In this document: positions 53,799-63,666 of the stretch, piece by piece | How the letters are laid out: each line of letters starts with the position of its first letter | Position numbering within the stretch: the first letter of the stretch is position 1 | Origin: Candidatus Poribacteria bacterium | GTDB lineage: Bacteria > Poribacteria > WGA-4E > WGA-3G | DNA: 64,000 nt | Direction: 5' to 3' | Assembly: GCA_022827625.1 (NCBI GenBank) | Contig: JAJEIE010000019.1 | Coordinates: 186,001 to 250,000, forward strand | Notes under the pieces: model-generated | Told to the model about the DNA's origin: nothing | Seen by the model: only the letters and a program-made list of their open reading frames with translations | The model's database searches: none | Translations under genes and position numbers: made by a program

Positions 53799-55355
53799 TT
53801 GAATAAGAATTTGGAGGCGAAGCAGGTAGCCGCGGTTGAAGAAATCCTGTCTCATGTGCCTGAAGCCTCAACGTATGCCCCGGTAGCGGATGCCTTAAAC
53901 AGGGCGACTGAGTTAGGCGAGGATGGAATTGTCGCTGTTCTCAATGGTGTCAGTTCAATGCCACAGTCGACGACTGTTTTCGCGAATCCAGCACTCCACA
54001 AAACTGCGGTTGACTGCGATGGCACCCAGATGACATTGAATATCCGTAGTTTTGCCCTTTGCGGGATTGTAACCGAGAGTGAGATTATCGCAGACCAACT
54101 GAGTCCTGCATACGTCATTTTCGTGGGGCTTTTCGGTAGAAGACCTGAGACAGATGCGGATGGCGTCGATGAAGAAGCGGTACTAACAGAATTAATAAAT
54201 AGGAAATTTTATGAGGTCACGACGGCGCGTAGAGACAGCCTCACAGGTAACGAACGCCTCATTAATCAAGTCGCAGAATTTGTTAAAGCCTTCCCAGAAG
54301 CCGGTCCCGAAGCCGTCATCCAGCATTTCTCAACGCTCCGTAAATTGAGTGACCCAGATCAAAAAGGAATTAGTGGAACAAGGGACCCCGGTGAACTCCT
54401 CGTTGAACTGATTGAGACACACATGGAGAACGTTGCTGTTGCCACAATCTCTACCTATATGCGACATCAGCTCCGCGAGAACAATGCATTGCACCCGCAA
54501 GTCTTGGCAATGCGCGCCACGGATCTCATCACTGAACACGAGAAAGACGGAAGCACCGCTTTTCAAACCTCTTATAGTCTCCTCCTGGGGCGCAAGGCAA
54601 CGCCGGTTGAGGCGAATATCCTTGAACGGATGGGCATCATACAGACCCACCACGGTTCTGCGGGTTCCAACGTCGTCGCACGCTATCTTGCTACTTTGCA
54701 CACCGGCATGGTCTCTGATTTCTTTGTTGCCTCACAGATGACGTTAGATGGCAACCGGCATTTTGGTGCGATTCACGATATGACCGGGTTTATTAACGAG
54801 ATTGAAGACCTTGACGACGCTGCACTTGAAGATGCGATCCAGCAACGGATGCTGACCGCACTCCCGACCTTCGGACACCCGGAAATCGCTGCTGCTGGAC
54901 GCTCTGATGAAATCCAGCAGGATCCAAGACCTGCCATCTATTTCAACCCTTTCTTAGAGGCGCTTGACAACGGCGATATTCAACTCAACGATCAGCAGAG
55001 AAAACGTTTACGTATCGCCCAGCGTATTTACCAACTCGCTTTCATTAAAGGGTTTATCCGACCCGGACGTGAGGACCAACCTCCGCTCCGTCTAACCCCG
55101 AATACCGATTTTGGGGGATGGTGTGTCCAAGAAGGATTGGACATCTATGAAACCGATAGAACACTGTTGACCTACATCTTCCGAGGCTTTGGCTGGATGA
55201 TGGACGCACGTGAACAACTCCAATTGAAGATTATCCGACCCGTTATCCCACCGCACCCTGATGTTATCCCAAAACCGACCGACGATATGACGATCCCGGA
55301 TGAAGTCGTCGCATTGCACAAGCGGATGGCGGATAAGAATGCTTTCAGCGGATAG
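53799..55355 (+). CDS. Divergent citrate synthase-like protein
   Basis: Protein of 518 residues, longer than normal citrate synthases (about 370-430). The second half keeps family-type active-site segments: QTHHGSAGSNVVARYLATLHTG (cf. DHE.nAST), a following GNRHFGAIHDMTG (cf. GPLHGGANE), and FGHPEIAAAGRSDEIQQDPRPAIYF (cf. GFGHRVY...DPRA). The first half is poorly conserved. It lies 123 bases upstream of icd on the same strand, which supports a TCA-cycle role. The start is TTG with GAAGGAG 8 bases upstream. Another CoA-dependent condensation is possible. Confidence 0.72.
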   Translation: MNKNLEAKQVAAVEEILSHVPEASTYAPVADALNRATELGEDGIVAVLNGVSSMPQSTTVFANPALHKTAVDCDGTQMTLNIRSFALCGIVTESEIIADQLSPAYVIFVGLFGRRPETDADGVDEEAVLTELINRKFYEVTTARRDSLTGNERLINQVAEFVKAFPEAGPEAVIQHFSTLRKLSDPDQKGISGTRDPGELLVELIETHMENVAVATISTYMRHQLRENNALHPQVLAMRATDLITEHEKDGSTAFQTSYSLLLGRKATPVEANILERMGIIQTHHGSAGSNVVARYLATLHTGMVSDFFVASQMTLDGNRHFGAIHDMTGFINEIEDLDDAALEDAIQQRMLTALPTFGHPEIAAAGRSDEIQQDPRPAIYFNPFLEALDNGDIQLNDQQRKRLRIAQRIYQLAFIKGFIRPGREDQPPLRLTPNTDFGGWCVQEGLDIYETDRTLLTYIFRGFGWMMDAREQLQLKIIRPVIPPHPDVIPKPTDDMTIPDEVVALHKRMADKNAFSG

Positions 55356-55478
55356 CCACTGCTGACAAAGGATCAGAGACAACCCCAGTCGAGTTGGACT
55401 TAGCTGAAAATCGACATGAACAACGTTCATGCCGTCCAGATTCAATAATAAAAAAAACGAATTAGAGAGGAATTAGGC

Positions 55479-56723
55479 GTGATTGAATTCGAGCAATTAA
55501 CAGTTCCAACAGCGGGTGAAAGGATTGGACTCGTTGATGGTCGTCTCGTTATCCCAAATACCCCAATTATCCCCGTCATTGAAGGCGACGGTATCGGACG
55601 CGACATCATGAAGGTGACCCGAGGCGTTGTTGACGCAGCGGTTGAGACCGCCTACAACGCTGAAAAGCGGATCGTCTGGTTCGATGTCTATGCCGGCGAA
55701 AACGCTATGGCGAAGTACAACGAATGGCTCCCGCAGGATACCTTCGACGCGATTGAATACTTTCGTGTTGCGCTCAAAGGACCGCTGACGACCCCGGTCG
55801 GCGGTGGGTTTCGGAGCCTGAACGTGACCTTGCGCCAGGTACTTGAACTCTACGCATGTGTCCGTCCTGTCCGGTATTTCCAAGGCGTGCCTGCACCGGT
55901 CACGCATCCTGAAAAGATGGATGTGGTTATCTTCCGTGAGAACACGGAGGACGTTTATGCCGGTATTGAGTGGGAACAAGGCACACCGGAAGTGAAAAAG
56001 GTTATCGAACTCCTGCGTTCTGAAATGGGTGTGGAGATTCGCGAAGATTCTGGGGTCGGTATAAAGCCGATCAGTATCTTCGGTACAAAACGGTTAGCAC
56101 GGATGGCGATCCAGTACGCAATCGACCACGGCAGAAGCACTGTTACCTTTGTGCACAAGGGCAACATCATGAAGTTCACCGAGGGCGCGTTCTGTGCTTG
56201 GGGATATGAACTCGCGAAAGAGGAGTTTGCCGAGCAGACGATTACGGAAGACGAACTCTATGACGAGTATGGTGGTGAGCGTCCAGCGGGCAAGATCGTC
56301 GTCAACGACCGAATCGCAGATAGCATGTTACAGCAGATTCTCACGCGAACGGATGAGTACGATGTGATTGTTACGCCAAACTTGAACGGCGATTACCTGT
56401 CGGATGCAGCGGCAGCGCAGGTGGGTGGTATCGGTATGGCACCGGGTGGCAACCTCAGCGATGAGGTCGCACTCTTTGAGGCGACGCACGGTACTGCTCC
56501 GAAATATACCGATCAAGATGTCGTTAATCCGGGTTCACTGATCCTCTCTGCCGTCATGATGTTAGAGCATCTCGGTTGGCAAGAAGCGGCTGACTTGATT
56601 ATCGCTGGACTTGAGAAAACCATCCTCCAAAAGCGGGTGACCTACGATCTGGAGCGTCTCATGGAAGGCGCGACGAAGGTCCGTACCTCTGAGTTCGGTG
56701 CAGCGATTGTCGAAAACTTCTAA
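55479..56723 (+). CDS. icd: Isocitrate dehydrogenase (NADP type)
   Basis: Enzyme of 414 residues converting isocitrate to 2-oxoglutarate with CO2 release. The N-terminal [13 protein letters not shown], the substrate-binding [30 protein letters not shown] (Ser/Arg residues), [28 protein letters not shown] and [17 protein letters not shown] are typical of the homodimeric NADP form. The start is GTG at 55479 with AGAGAGG 8 bases upstream. It likely forms an operon with the citrate synthase-like gene and gives 2-oxoglutarate that the PhyH enzymes use. Confidence 0.96.
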   Translation: MIEFEQLTVPTAGERIGLVDGRLVIPNTPIIPVIEGDGIGRDIMKVTRGVVDAAVETAYNAEKRIVWFDVYAGENAMAKYNEWLPQDTFDAIEYFRVALKGPLTTPVGGGFRSLNVTLRQVLELYACVRPVRYFQGVPAPVTHPEKMDVVIFRENTEDVYAGIEWEQGTPEVKKVIELLRSEMGVEIREDSGVGIKPISIFGTKRLARMAIQYAIDHGRSTVTFVHKGNIMKFTEGAFCAWGYELAKEEFAEQTITEDELYDEYGGERPAGKIVVNDRIADSMLQQILTRTDEYDVIVTPNLNGDYLSDAAAAQVGGIGMAPGGNLSDEVALFEATHGTAPKYTDQDVVNPGSLILSAVMMLEHLGWQEAADLIIAGLEKTILQKRVTYDLERLMEGATKVRTSEFGAAIVENF

Positions 56724-56761
56724 CCGAAATCCCTTCATCACACATAATGAGGGAATAGAAC

Positions 56762-56899
56762 ATGTCCCTAAAAACGAAACTTATTCTCGGAATAGGTGTA
56801 TTCGCTGCTGTCGGCATCGGCATCGGTCTTGAATTATATCGACTTCACAGGCGCATTCTCGAAGAGTTAGTCGCAATTCGCCAACAGGGTGAGAAGTAG
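56762..56899 (+). CDS. Small single-pass membrane protein (45 aa)
   Basis: A short open frame of 45 residues starting at ATG 56762 with GAGGGA 7 bases upstream. Its sequence is a hydrophobic helix (residues 7-23, LILGIGVFAAVGIGIG) followed by a basic/acidic helix ending VAIRQQGEK. Size, codon use and the ribosome binding site support a real small membrane protein, 38 bases after icd. Function unknown. It could be a regulator of a membrane partner, but nothing shows that. Confidence 0.6.
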   Translation: MSLKTKLILGIGVFAAVGIGIGLELYRLHRRILEELVAIRQQGEK

Positions 56900-56941
56900 G
56901 CGCGTTTAATAATAAAGATTCCACTTTCCCCAACCATGATA

Positions 56942-56963
56942 GGTGCGGTTTTTTAACCGCACC
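56942..56963. repeat. GGTGCGGTT palindromic repeat, copy 2
   Basis: GGTGCGGTT (56942-56950) and AACCGCACC (56955-56963) with loop TTTT. Same stem as at 43425-43445. No T-run follows, so it is less like a terminator here. The gap 56900-57101 also holds a direct repeat, GTGGAATT at 57003 and 57012. Confidence 0.6.
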
Positions 56964-57045
56964 CGAACAACTCCAACAACCCCTGTAAAGTTCACGTTAT
57001 CCGTGGAATTCGTGGAATTTCGCTGTTTAGACGAGAAAAAATAAA

Positions 57046-57074
57046 TTGACACCAACCCGCTTTTAAGGTATCAT
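57046..57074 (+). promoter_or_regulatory. Promoter of the DUF6785-like gene
   Basis: TTGACA (57046-57051) and TATCAT (57069-57074), spacer 17 bases, 27 bases before the ATG at 57102. Confidence 0.6.
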
Positions 57075-57101
57075 CTCCAATAACAGCAGAGAAGGATACC
57101 T

Positions 57102-59027
57102 ATGGCGAATCCCACCTTAAAAACCCAAAGACCGCATCCCGGCGTAACTGTTCGCGCCATCATACTCGGTTTGCTACTGATCCCGGTGAATACCTACTTC
57201 ATCATGGCGAACCACCTCAAGTTTTGGAGTACCCTTCCCACGACGATGTCACTCATCTACAACGTCGTTATTACGTTGATGGTGCTGATCCCGTTTAATC
57301 TACTGCTCAATCGGTTTCTGCCGCGGTTCGCACTTCGACAAGGCGAGCTTTTGACGGTTTTCGTGATGCTCTCGCTTTCCTCGGCGATTGCTGGACACGA
57401 TATGATGCAAACGGTGATTCCGACCATATCAGACGGCTTTTGGTTCGCAACACCTGAGAATGAGTGGCGGCAGCTTTTCTGGCGATACCTCCCGCCGTGG
57501 CTCACCTCCACCGATGAGGCGGGACTAAAGGCATTCTATGACGGGGAAAGCACAATTTACACGATGGTACATCTCAGCGGTTGGTTGCGTCCGATTCTCT
57601 GGTGGACGATTTTTCTCACTGTGCTTATCTGGGTGATGATCTGCCTCGACATTTTTCTCCGTAGACAGTGGATTGAACACGAACGGTTGACGTATCCGAT
57701 CGTACAATTGCCGTTGGAGATGACAAGGCTTGACGGACGACTTTTCAAATCACGGATGATGTGGCTTGGGTTTATGATCGCCGGTGGTATCAATTTAATC
57801 AATGGATTCCATGTCCTTTTTCCTGAGATTCCCGAAATCCCGGTGCGTCATGCCGAACTCGGTCAATACTTCACCCAAAAGCCGTGGAGTTCGATGGGTT
57901 GGACTCCCGTTTATATTCGTTCTTTTGCTGTTGGACTCGCTTACTTGATGCCGTTGGAAATGTCGTTTTCCATCTGGTTTTTTTACTGGTTCTGGAAAGC
58001 GCAACGGATATTGGGGAGCGCGCTTGGACTTGATGTTATGCCGGGTTTCCCTTACGATTGGCAGCAGGTGATGGGCGGTTATCTCGTACTTGCCTGTTTC
58101 GCGCTCTGGGGCGGCAGACGCTATTTTTTCGCTGTTTTCAAACACGTCTTTCGCGGCTATCACACACCGGGAGAGATTGACGATAGTCGGGAACCGATGC
58201 GGTACCGCTGGGCAGGGATTGGGTTGGTCTGTGGTCTATTCTTCTTATTCACCTTTTCACATCGCGGTGGAATGGAACTTTGGACAATCGCGCTCTACTT
58301 CCTAATTTACTACCTCTTGGCGATGAGCTTAACGCGTATCCGAGCGGAGGTTGGACCGCCGACGATCCGGACTTACGCAACACCGCACGATATTCTTACC
58401 GATATTTTCGGGACCCGATTGATTTCACGGGGCAGTTTAACGATGATGCGCCTCTATCTCACCTTCAATCGCGGGTCCCGCGCCCATCCGATGCCACACA
58501 CGCTTGAAGGCTTTAAACTCGCTGAGGAGACAGGTATGCGGTCAGGCAGGCTAATTGTCGCGATGATGTTCGCTGCAGTGGTTGGGATTCTCGCCTCGTT
58601 TTGGGCATACCTCGTCGTCGGATACAAAATCGGGGTCGTCAGTGATCTCGGAACGGGGGGCTACAATCTTCTGCAAAGTTGGATTTCCCACCCGGCTGAC
58701 ACCGATGTGCCTGCCGTGATTTTTATCGGGGTCGGTGCGTTCTTTACCGGCTTCTTTTGGTGGCTACGGACGTTGTTTCCATTCTGGCCCTTCCATCCGG
58801 CTGGTTATATGGTCGCTGGTGAGAAATCGACAATCGGCAGACTCTGGTTTTCGATTTTCATCAGTTGGAGTGTCAAAACGATATTGTTGAAGGTTGGTGG
58901 AATCCGTCTATATCGCAAGGCATATCCACTTTTCCTCGGTTTGATTCTCGGTGAATTCATGGTGGGGGGTGTATGGGTGCTGATCCGACTTTTCACAGGA
59001 ACGGCGATGTATTCGTTTTATAGATAG
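57102..59027 (+). CDS. Polytopic membrane protein (DUF6785/DUF6784-like)
   Basis: Membrane protein of 641 residues with about 12-14 hydrophobic segments. It resembles the DUF6785/DUF6784 family, distant relatives of the oligopeptide transporter (OPT) fold, seen mainly in Planctomycetes and Poribacteria-like genomes. Features include PVNTYFIMANHLKFWSTLP near the start, WIEHERLTYPIVQLPLEM (about 190-208), and FWKAQRILGSALGLDVMPG. No ligand is known. It is followed by an oxidoreductase gene; a role in uptake for catabolism is an inference from context. Confidence 0.75.
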   Translation: MANPTLKTQRPHPGVTVRAIILGLLLIPVNTYFIMANHLKFWSTLPTTMSLIYNVVITLMVLIPFNLLLNRFLPRFALRQGELLTVFVMLSLSSAIAGHDMMQTVIPTISDGFWFATPENEWRQLFWRYLPPWLTSTDEAGLKAFYDGESTIYTMVHLSGWLRPILWWTIFLTVLIWVMICLDIFLRRQWIEHERLTYPIVQLPLEMTRLDGRLFKSRMMWLGFMIAGGINLINGFHVLFPEIPEIPVRHAELGQYFTQKPWSSMGWTPVYIRSFAVGLAYLMPLEMSFSIWFFYWFWKAQRILGSALGLDVMPGFPYDWQQVMGGYLVLACFALWGGRRYFFAVFKHVFRGYHTPGEIDDSREPMRYRWAGIGLVCGLFFLFTFSHRGGMELWTIALYFLIYYLLAMSLTRIRAEVGPPTIRTYATPHDILTDIFGTRLISRGSLTMMRLYLTFNRGSRAHPMPHTLEGFKLAEETGMRSGRLIVAMMFAAVVGILASFWAYLVVGYKIGVVSDLGTGGYNLLQSWISHPADTDVPAVIFIGVGAFFTGFFWWLRTLFPFWPFHPAGYMVAGEKSTIGRLWFSIFISWSVKTILLKVGGIRLYRKAYPLFLGLILGEFMVGGVWVLIRLFTGTAMYSFYR

Positions 59028-59214
59028 CCGTCAGCAATCGGCTGTCAGAGGTCAAAAGTTTGCAAGTTCAAAGTTTGCAAGTCTGTAAAGTTGTAAGGGT
59101 TTCCTTTGCGTTTATAGGACACCTCTTAATAACTTTCAACTTTAGTTCACTTTAGACCACTTCGCAACTTTTAAACTTTGCTGCCCTGACTGCTACAAAA
59201 AAAGGAAATAAGAT
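59028..59214. repeat. Short direct repeats in an intergenic gap
   Basis: GCCGTCAGCAATCGGCTGTCAG (59029-59050, given here as a unit) resembles the GGCTGTCAGC repeat at 2598-2620. AAAGTTTGCAAGTT is repeated within 59056-59085. The gap shows no gene. Confidence 0.5.
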
Positions 59215-60231
59215 ATGAAGATAGTTGTTCTTTCCTATAGCCATCACGGACGGAGTATGGCGCGCACCGCACACGGACTCGGACACGAGATTGTCGGGGT
59301 CATGGACGGTGAACCTGCTCCTCGACAACAGTTGATGGACGATTTCCAATGCCCCGGATACGAAACAGCAGTGGCATGCCTCGATGCGAGCAAACCCGAT
59401 GCGGCACTCGTCGCCGGAAAACATATTGAGATGCCAGCACACGTCCAAGCCTGTGTAGATCGACGTATTCCCTATCTTTTGGATAAACCGTTCGCTGATT
59501 CTGCTAACCGACTGCGTCCTGCTGCCGAGGCATCTGAAAAATACGGTGTGTTCAGCGCGCTCGTGCTACCGAATCGGGCAAGTCGAATCGTCAGTGTCGT
59601 CCAAGAGATGGTCGCTGATGGAAGTCTCGGTGAACTTGTATTGTATAGCAGCAGACTGAACAACGGACCACCGTCCCGTTACGATCCGACCCCATCCGCT
59701 TGGCACAATGACCCAAGTATATCAGGCGGTGGCTGCTGGGCTGTTGAGGCGGCACACGGTATTGATACATTCCTCCAGTTTGTCGGCGACCGCGAAATCA
59801 CTGTCATTGGTGCGGTGATGTCCAATTCCATGCACAGTCGTGGCGTAGAGGATAGTGGTATCGGCGTGCTGCGAACGGAAGACGGTATCACTGGCATTAT
59901 TGAATCCGGTTATACATACCCGTCTGGCACACGCGGTGGCGATCATTTCTTTCGGTTCGTCGGCACAAAGGCATCGGTATTTGAGCAGTATGGTCGCAAC
60001 GGCGAACCACTGATTGAGGTCCATACGACGGAAGGCGTTCAATTTAGCGAGGATATATCACACGGTGAAAGGATACAGGGGATAATGGGGAGCGCATTTG
60101 ATGCAATTCGGGATGGCGGCACCTTTGAACCGACGGTGACTGATGCGGTGCGTATCCTTGAGATTCAAGATGCAGTCTACGCGCATGCTCGGCAAGGGGT
60201 AACAACGCACGGTCCGCACCCGATGGGTTGA
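59215..60231 (+). CDS. Gfo/Idh/MocA family oxidoreductase
   Basis: Protein of 338 residues with a Rossmann N-terminus (MKIVVLSYSHHGRSMARTAHGLGHEIVGVMDG; the glycine motif is unusual, GRSMART instead of GxGxxG), LLDKPFADSANRL with the catalytic lysine motif DKP, and a C-terminal domain with GGCWAVEAAHGIDTFLQF. The changed nucleotide motif suggests an altered cofactor site. AAGGAAAT precedes the ATG. It lies between the DUF6785-like gene and a secreted SMP-30-like gene on the same strand. Confidence 0.82.
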   Translation: MKIVVLSYSHHGRSMARTAHGLGHEIVGVMDGEPAPRQQLMDDFQCPGYETAVACLDASKPDAALVAGKHIEMPAHVQACVDRRIPYLLDKPFADSANRLRPAAEASEKYGVFSALVLPNRASRIVSVVQEMVADGSLGELVLYSSRLNNGPPSRYDPTPSAWHNDPSISGGGCWAVEAAHGIDTFLQFVGDREITVIGAVMSNSMHSRGVEDSGIGVLRTEDGITGIIESGYTYPSGTRGGDHFFRFVGTKASVFEQYGRNGEPLIEVHTTEGVQFSEDISHGERIQGIMGSAFDAIRDGGTFEPTVTDAVRILEIQDAVYAHARQGVTTHGPHPMG

Positions 60232-60299
60232 CAGCCTTCGTGGTATGTGATAGACTCTTGACATTCAAGACATGGAATTAGAAGGAGTGAAATAAGCCG

Positions 60300-61319
60300 A
60301 TGAATGTATCACAAACCCTTACATGTACCCTTGCTGCAAGTCTGGCGTTAGCACCTGCATTAATTGGAAACGCTGCGAGTCACGATGCTATCTTTGCGCC
60401 GGGTGCAGAACTTAAAGAACTGTTCAACGGTGCGCATTTCACGGAAGGTGTCTCCGTCGCACCGGATGGAACGGTCTATTTCAGCGACATCACTTTCACA
60501 GATCAGACGGATATGAAAGCCGGAAATATCTGGAAACACAATCCAGAGACTGGAGAAACCACTATTTTCCGTTCTCCGAGTGGGATGTCCAACGGTACGA
60601 AGTTTGATGCACACGGTCGTTTGGTCGTCGCGGAAGGTGCGGATTTCGGGGGACGTAGGATTACGCGGACAGACATGACGACGGGTAAAAGCGAGATTAT
60701 CGCCGGTCTCTATAACGGAAAACCCTTTAACTCACCGAACGATTTGTCAATTGATGAGCAGGGACGTATCTATTTTACCGACCCTCGGTACGCCGGAGAT
60801 GAACCTGTAGAACAACCTATTTTTGGCGTTTATCGCATTGATCCAGACGGTTCTGTGCATCTCGTTGTTACGGATGCGGGGAAGCCGAACGGTGTGGCTG
60901 TTTCGCCTGATCAAAAAACCCTCTATGTCATCAGTCATGACAACGGCGCGATGGGTAGTTTTCCTGAGGATATACCACTGCGTAGTGGAAATATGGCACT
61001 CCTCGCCTACGATCTTTCACCGGATGGCACTGCGACTTTCCGAAAAACGCTTGTTGACTATGCCCCACAAGACGGTGCGGATGGTATGATTGTTGATGCT
61101 GAAGGGAATCTCTATGCCGCGGTGCGCGATGAAACCCGACCGGGGATCCGTGTCTACACGCCTGAAGGGGAGGAACTGGCGTACGTCGAAACGCCGGATA
61201 AACCGACCAACGTCGCGTTCGGACGCGGTAGATCAAGTGGGCGTCTTTATATAACGGCAGAAAATTGCCTCTACAGTATTGAGGTCCTGAAAGAGGGGTA
61301 TCATCTGCCGCAGAAGTAA
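60300..61319 (+). CDS. Secreted SMP-30/gluconolactonase-like beta-propeller protein
   Basis: Protein of 339 residues with a signal peptide (about 1-25, ending IGNAAS). The mature part is a six-bladed propeller of the SMP-30/gluconolactonase type: FTEGVSVAPDGTVYFSD, NGTKFDAHGRLVVAEG, NSPNDLSIDEQGRIYFTDPRY, KPNGVAVSPDQKTLYVISHD, GADGMIVDAEGNLYAAV. Metal ligands (E, N, N, D) fit. It probably hydrolyses a sugar lactone outside the cytoplasm. It converges with the amidase gene after 3 bases. Confidence 0.85.
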   Translation: MNVSQTLTCTLAASLALAPALIGNAASHDAIFAPGAELKELFNGAHFTEGVSVAPDGTVYFSDITFTDQTDMKAGNIWKHNPETGETTIFRSPSGMSNGTKFDAHGRLVVAEGADFGGRRITRTDMTTGKSEIIAGLYNGKPFNSPNDLSIDEQGRIYFTDPRYAGDEPVEQPIFGVYRIDPDGSVHLVVTDAGKPNGVAVSPDQKTLYVISHDNGAMGSFPEDIPLRSGNMALLAYDLSPDGTATFRKTLVDYAPQDGADGMIVDAEGNLYAAVRDETRPGIRVYTPEGEELAYVETPDKPTNVAFGRGRSSGRLYITAENCLYSIEVLKEGYHLPQK

Positions 61320-61322
61320 CCC

Positions 61323-62723
61323 CTAAACGTCTGGGTGGAGGTTGTGCCACGGCGTTGCCCGCTCATAGGCGTGTCCAACCCGACACAACAACGGTTCTGT
61401 AAGGTGTTTTCCGACAAACTGAATGCTCAACGGTAACCCTTCGCTGTTCATGCCACACGGCACAGATAGTGTCGGTGCACCGTTGTAGTCAAACGGCACA
61501 GTAAACCGCTGGAACTTCGGATCTCGGGCATCGTACGACCCATATAACATCTTTGGTGAGACGCGGTGGGGTGGTGCAGACATCGACGGACAGACCAGCA
61601 CATCAATCTCCTCAAATACCCGTCTCAGGTGTCCTGTGCAGGCGGCTCTTAAGTTATTCGCTTTCGCATAATCGGCACCCGTTACCTTTGCACCCATATC
61701 CAGCCATCCTCGGAACCAAGGCCCGTAAGTATCTCGCTGAGACGGATAGGTCGCTGCGTGTGCTAATACCGCCTCTGCAGCGCACAACGTGGGCCACGCT
61801 AAGACGTATTCGGCGACATTCGGCAATTGCACCTCAACGATTTCAGCACCTTGGTCCGCAAGGACTTCCACACCCGCACGGACTGCTGCGGCGAGTTCTG
61901 TATCAATATCGTTCGTGGCATAGTGTTCGTCGAACCCGATACGGACACCTTGAAGGTCTTGTCCAATTCCCGCAAGCATGTTCGGCACCGGATTCGGCAG
62001 AGATGTCGGATCGTTCGGGTCAGGACCTGCGATCGCCGCAAGTATAATCCCCGCATCAGCTACACTCCGCGTCATCGGACCGACGTGATCCATTGATTCT
62101 GCGAGTGCGAGCACACCGTAACGGCTGACCCTACCCCAGGTCGGTTTTATACCCACGATGCCACACGATGCCGAGGGAAAACGGATGGAGCCACCCGTAT
62201 CGCTCCCAAGCGAACCGAAACAAAACCCCGCTGCCGTTGCAACCCCTGAACCACTCGACGAAGAACCTGTCCATCGCTCTGGATTCCACGGATTTTTAGG
62301 AATGTCGAACTCAGGGTTGTAGCCACCCATCGCGCCTTCCGTCAAATTGAGTTTGCCGAGTAGGACTGCACCTGCCGCCTCAAGTTTCGCGATGACCGTG
62401 GCATCAAACGTAGGGACATGATCGGCGAGGACTTTCGCCGCCCCCATTGTGCGGACACCCTTTGTAAAGCAGAGATCCTTCACTGCAATAGGGATCCCAT
62501 GAAGTGGGCCGCGATACATTCCCAATTCGATTTCCTGTTCCGCTTTCTGGGCTGCAGCCATTGCATGCTCCGCCATCACTGTGGCGTAGCTCATCAGTTG
62601 ACCGTCAAGCTGCGCTATGCGTGCCAGCATCGTAGTTGTAATTTCGACAGGCGATAACTGTTTAGAAGCAATCGCTTCTGAAATCTCGGTAATCGTCTTG
62701 AAATGAAGTGGTGTTTCGGACAT
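61323..62723 (-). CDS. Amidase (GatA-like signature family)
   Basis: Amidase of 466 residues with the Ser-cis-Ser-Lys triad: K82 in IPIAVKDLCFTKG, the Gly/Ser stretch WTGSSSSGSG (cis-Ser about 155-157) and nucleophile S179 in GSDTGGSIRFP. The family contains GatA and many stand-alone amidases; no gatB/gatC is present here, so a catabolic amide hydrolase is more likely than tRNA amidotransferase. GAGGAAA precedes the ATG by 9 bases. A PhyH gene lies 21 bases upstream on the same strand. Confidence 0.86.
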   Translation of the reverse strand: MSETPLHFKTITEISEAIASKQLSPVEITTTMLARIAQLDGQLMSYATVMAEHAMAAAQKAEQEIELGMYRGPLHGIPIAVKDLCFTKGVRTMGAAKVLADHVPTFDATVIAKLEAAGAVLLGKLNLTEGAMGGYNPEFDIPKNPWNPERWTGSSSSGSGVATAAGFCFGSLGSDTGGSIRFPSASCGIVGIKPTWGRVSRYGVLALAESMDHVGPMTRSVADAGIILAAIAGPDPNDPTSLPNPVPNMLAGIGQDLQGVRIGFDEHYATNDIDTELAAAVRAGVEVLADQGAEIVEVQLPNVAEYVLAWPTLCAAEAVLAHAATYPSQRDTYGPWFRGWLDMGAKVTGADYAKANNLRAACTGHLRRVFEEIDVLVCPSMSAPPHRVSPKMLYGSYDARDPKFQRFTVPFDYNGAPTLSVPCGMNSEGLPLSIQFVGKHLTEPLLCRVGHAYERATPWHNLHPDV

Positions 62724-62744
62724 CTGCTTTTTCCTCGTTCTTTT

Positions 62745-63608
62745 TTAGTTTGCATCACTTGGACGCGGGCGGCCCAAAAGACTTAACAACCGATCACTCG
62801 CACCTTCGAGCGCATCTTCAGGAACAGGAACCTCGTTACAGAGGTTAAACCGCCAATACGCCCAATACGCCGCATACTGCGATTGTAAAATGTAGCGCGT
62901 CTTATTAGAAAGGTTCGGTGCACCCCGGTGCCAACACTGTGGGTCCTGTAGATAGATGTCGCCTGCCTTACAGAGAATGGAAACCGGTTTATTTCCCTCA
63001 AATTCAGGATTCTCTTGATCGTTCGGATGCCGACCAGAGTAATGGCTGCCCCGGACGTATTGCGTCGGTCCCTCCTCGATTGTATCAATATCGTTCAACG
63101 CCATCTGGACAGTGAACCACATCACTGGCATCCGTAGACGTGGATCGTGGCGGGGCATCTCTTCGGTGACAGGGAAATGCACCGAACCGTCAACGTGCCA
63201 ACTATCAATTGAGAGTCCAGGGAGGTTCCGTAGGACGTTCTGACCACAGAATTTACAGTTCTCACCGACAATCGCCTCTGCCAAACTCAGAATCGGCTCT
63301 CGGAGGAGCATATCTCGGAAGATCGGATCGAGTTCAATCGTATTTCGTAAGATGAAAGGCATCGGTTCCTGGGAATCGGCGTGTGCGCCCATCTGGATAT
63401 ACCTGACATCCGCAAGGTGTGGGTTCGTTCTCTCTGCGAGTTGTGGATCGGCGAAAAACTCGTCTGTCTTTTCTCGGAGCGCGGTAACCTCTTCTTCAGT
63501 CAGCACACCCGGAATATAAACGAACCCATCGCGGAAGAATTGTTCGGCTATCTCTTTTGTCTTCTCTTCACTAAAAGGTTCACCCTTGCGTATTGGACTG
63601 TTTGCCAT
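62745..63608 (-). CDS. Phytanoyl-CoA dioxygenase (PhyH) family protein 5
   Basis: Protein of 287 residues with intact iron motif DSWHVDGSVHFP (H-x-D), distal His in PQCWHRGAPNLSNKTRYILQ and the following Arg. Start LTEEEVTALREKTDEFF is preceded by GRDG-type PhyH opening (EQFFRDGFVYIPGV). AGGAG lies 9 bases before the ATG. It precedes the amidase on the same strand, and a sulfatase gene end lies upstream, so it may belong to a catabolic unit for sulfated or amide-bearing compounds. Confidence 0.86.
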   Translation of the reverse strand: MANSPIRKGEPFSEEKTKEIAEQFFRDGFVYIPGVLTEEEVTALREKTDEFFADPQLAERTNPHLADVRYIQMGAHADSQEPMPFILRNTIELDPIFRDMLLREPILSLAEAIVGENCKFCGQNVLRNLPGLSIDSWHVDGSVHFPVTEEMPRHDPRLRMPVMWFTVQMALNDIDTIEEGPTQYVRGSHYSGRHPNDQENPEFEGNKPVSILCKAGDIYLQDPQCWHRGAPNLSNKTRYILQSQYAAYWAYWRFNLCNEVPVPEDALEGASDRLLSLLGRPRPSDAN

Positions 63609-63637
63609 GTTGTTTCTCCTATTGCCTGAAGGCTGCG

Positions 63638-63662
63638 TAGGGGTTGGGTTCCCCGACCCCTA
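63638..63662. repeat. GTAGGGGTTGGG palindromic repeat, copy 2
   Basis: TAGGGGTTGGG (63638-63648) pairs with CCCGACCCCTA (63652-63662), one G-T pair, loop TTC. Same family as 47583-47609. It separates the PhyH gene from the sulfatase gene. Confidence 0.6.
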
Positions 63663-63666
63663 TAGT

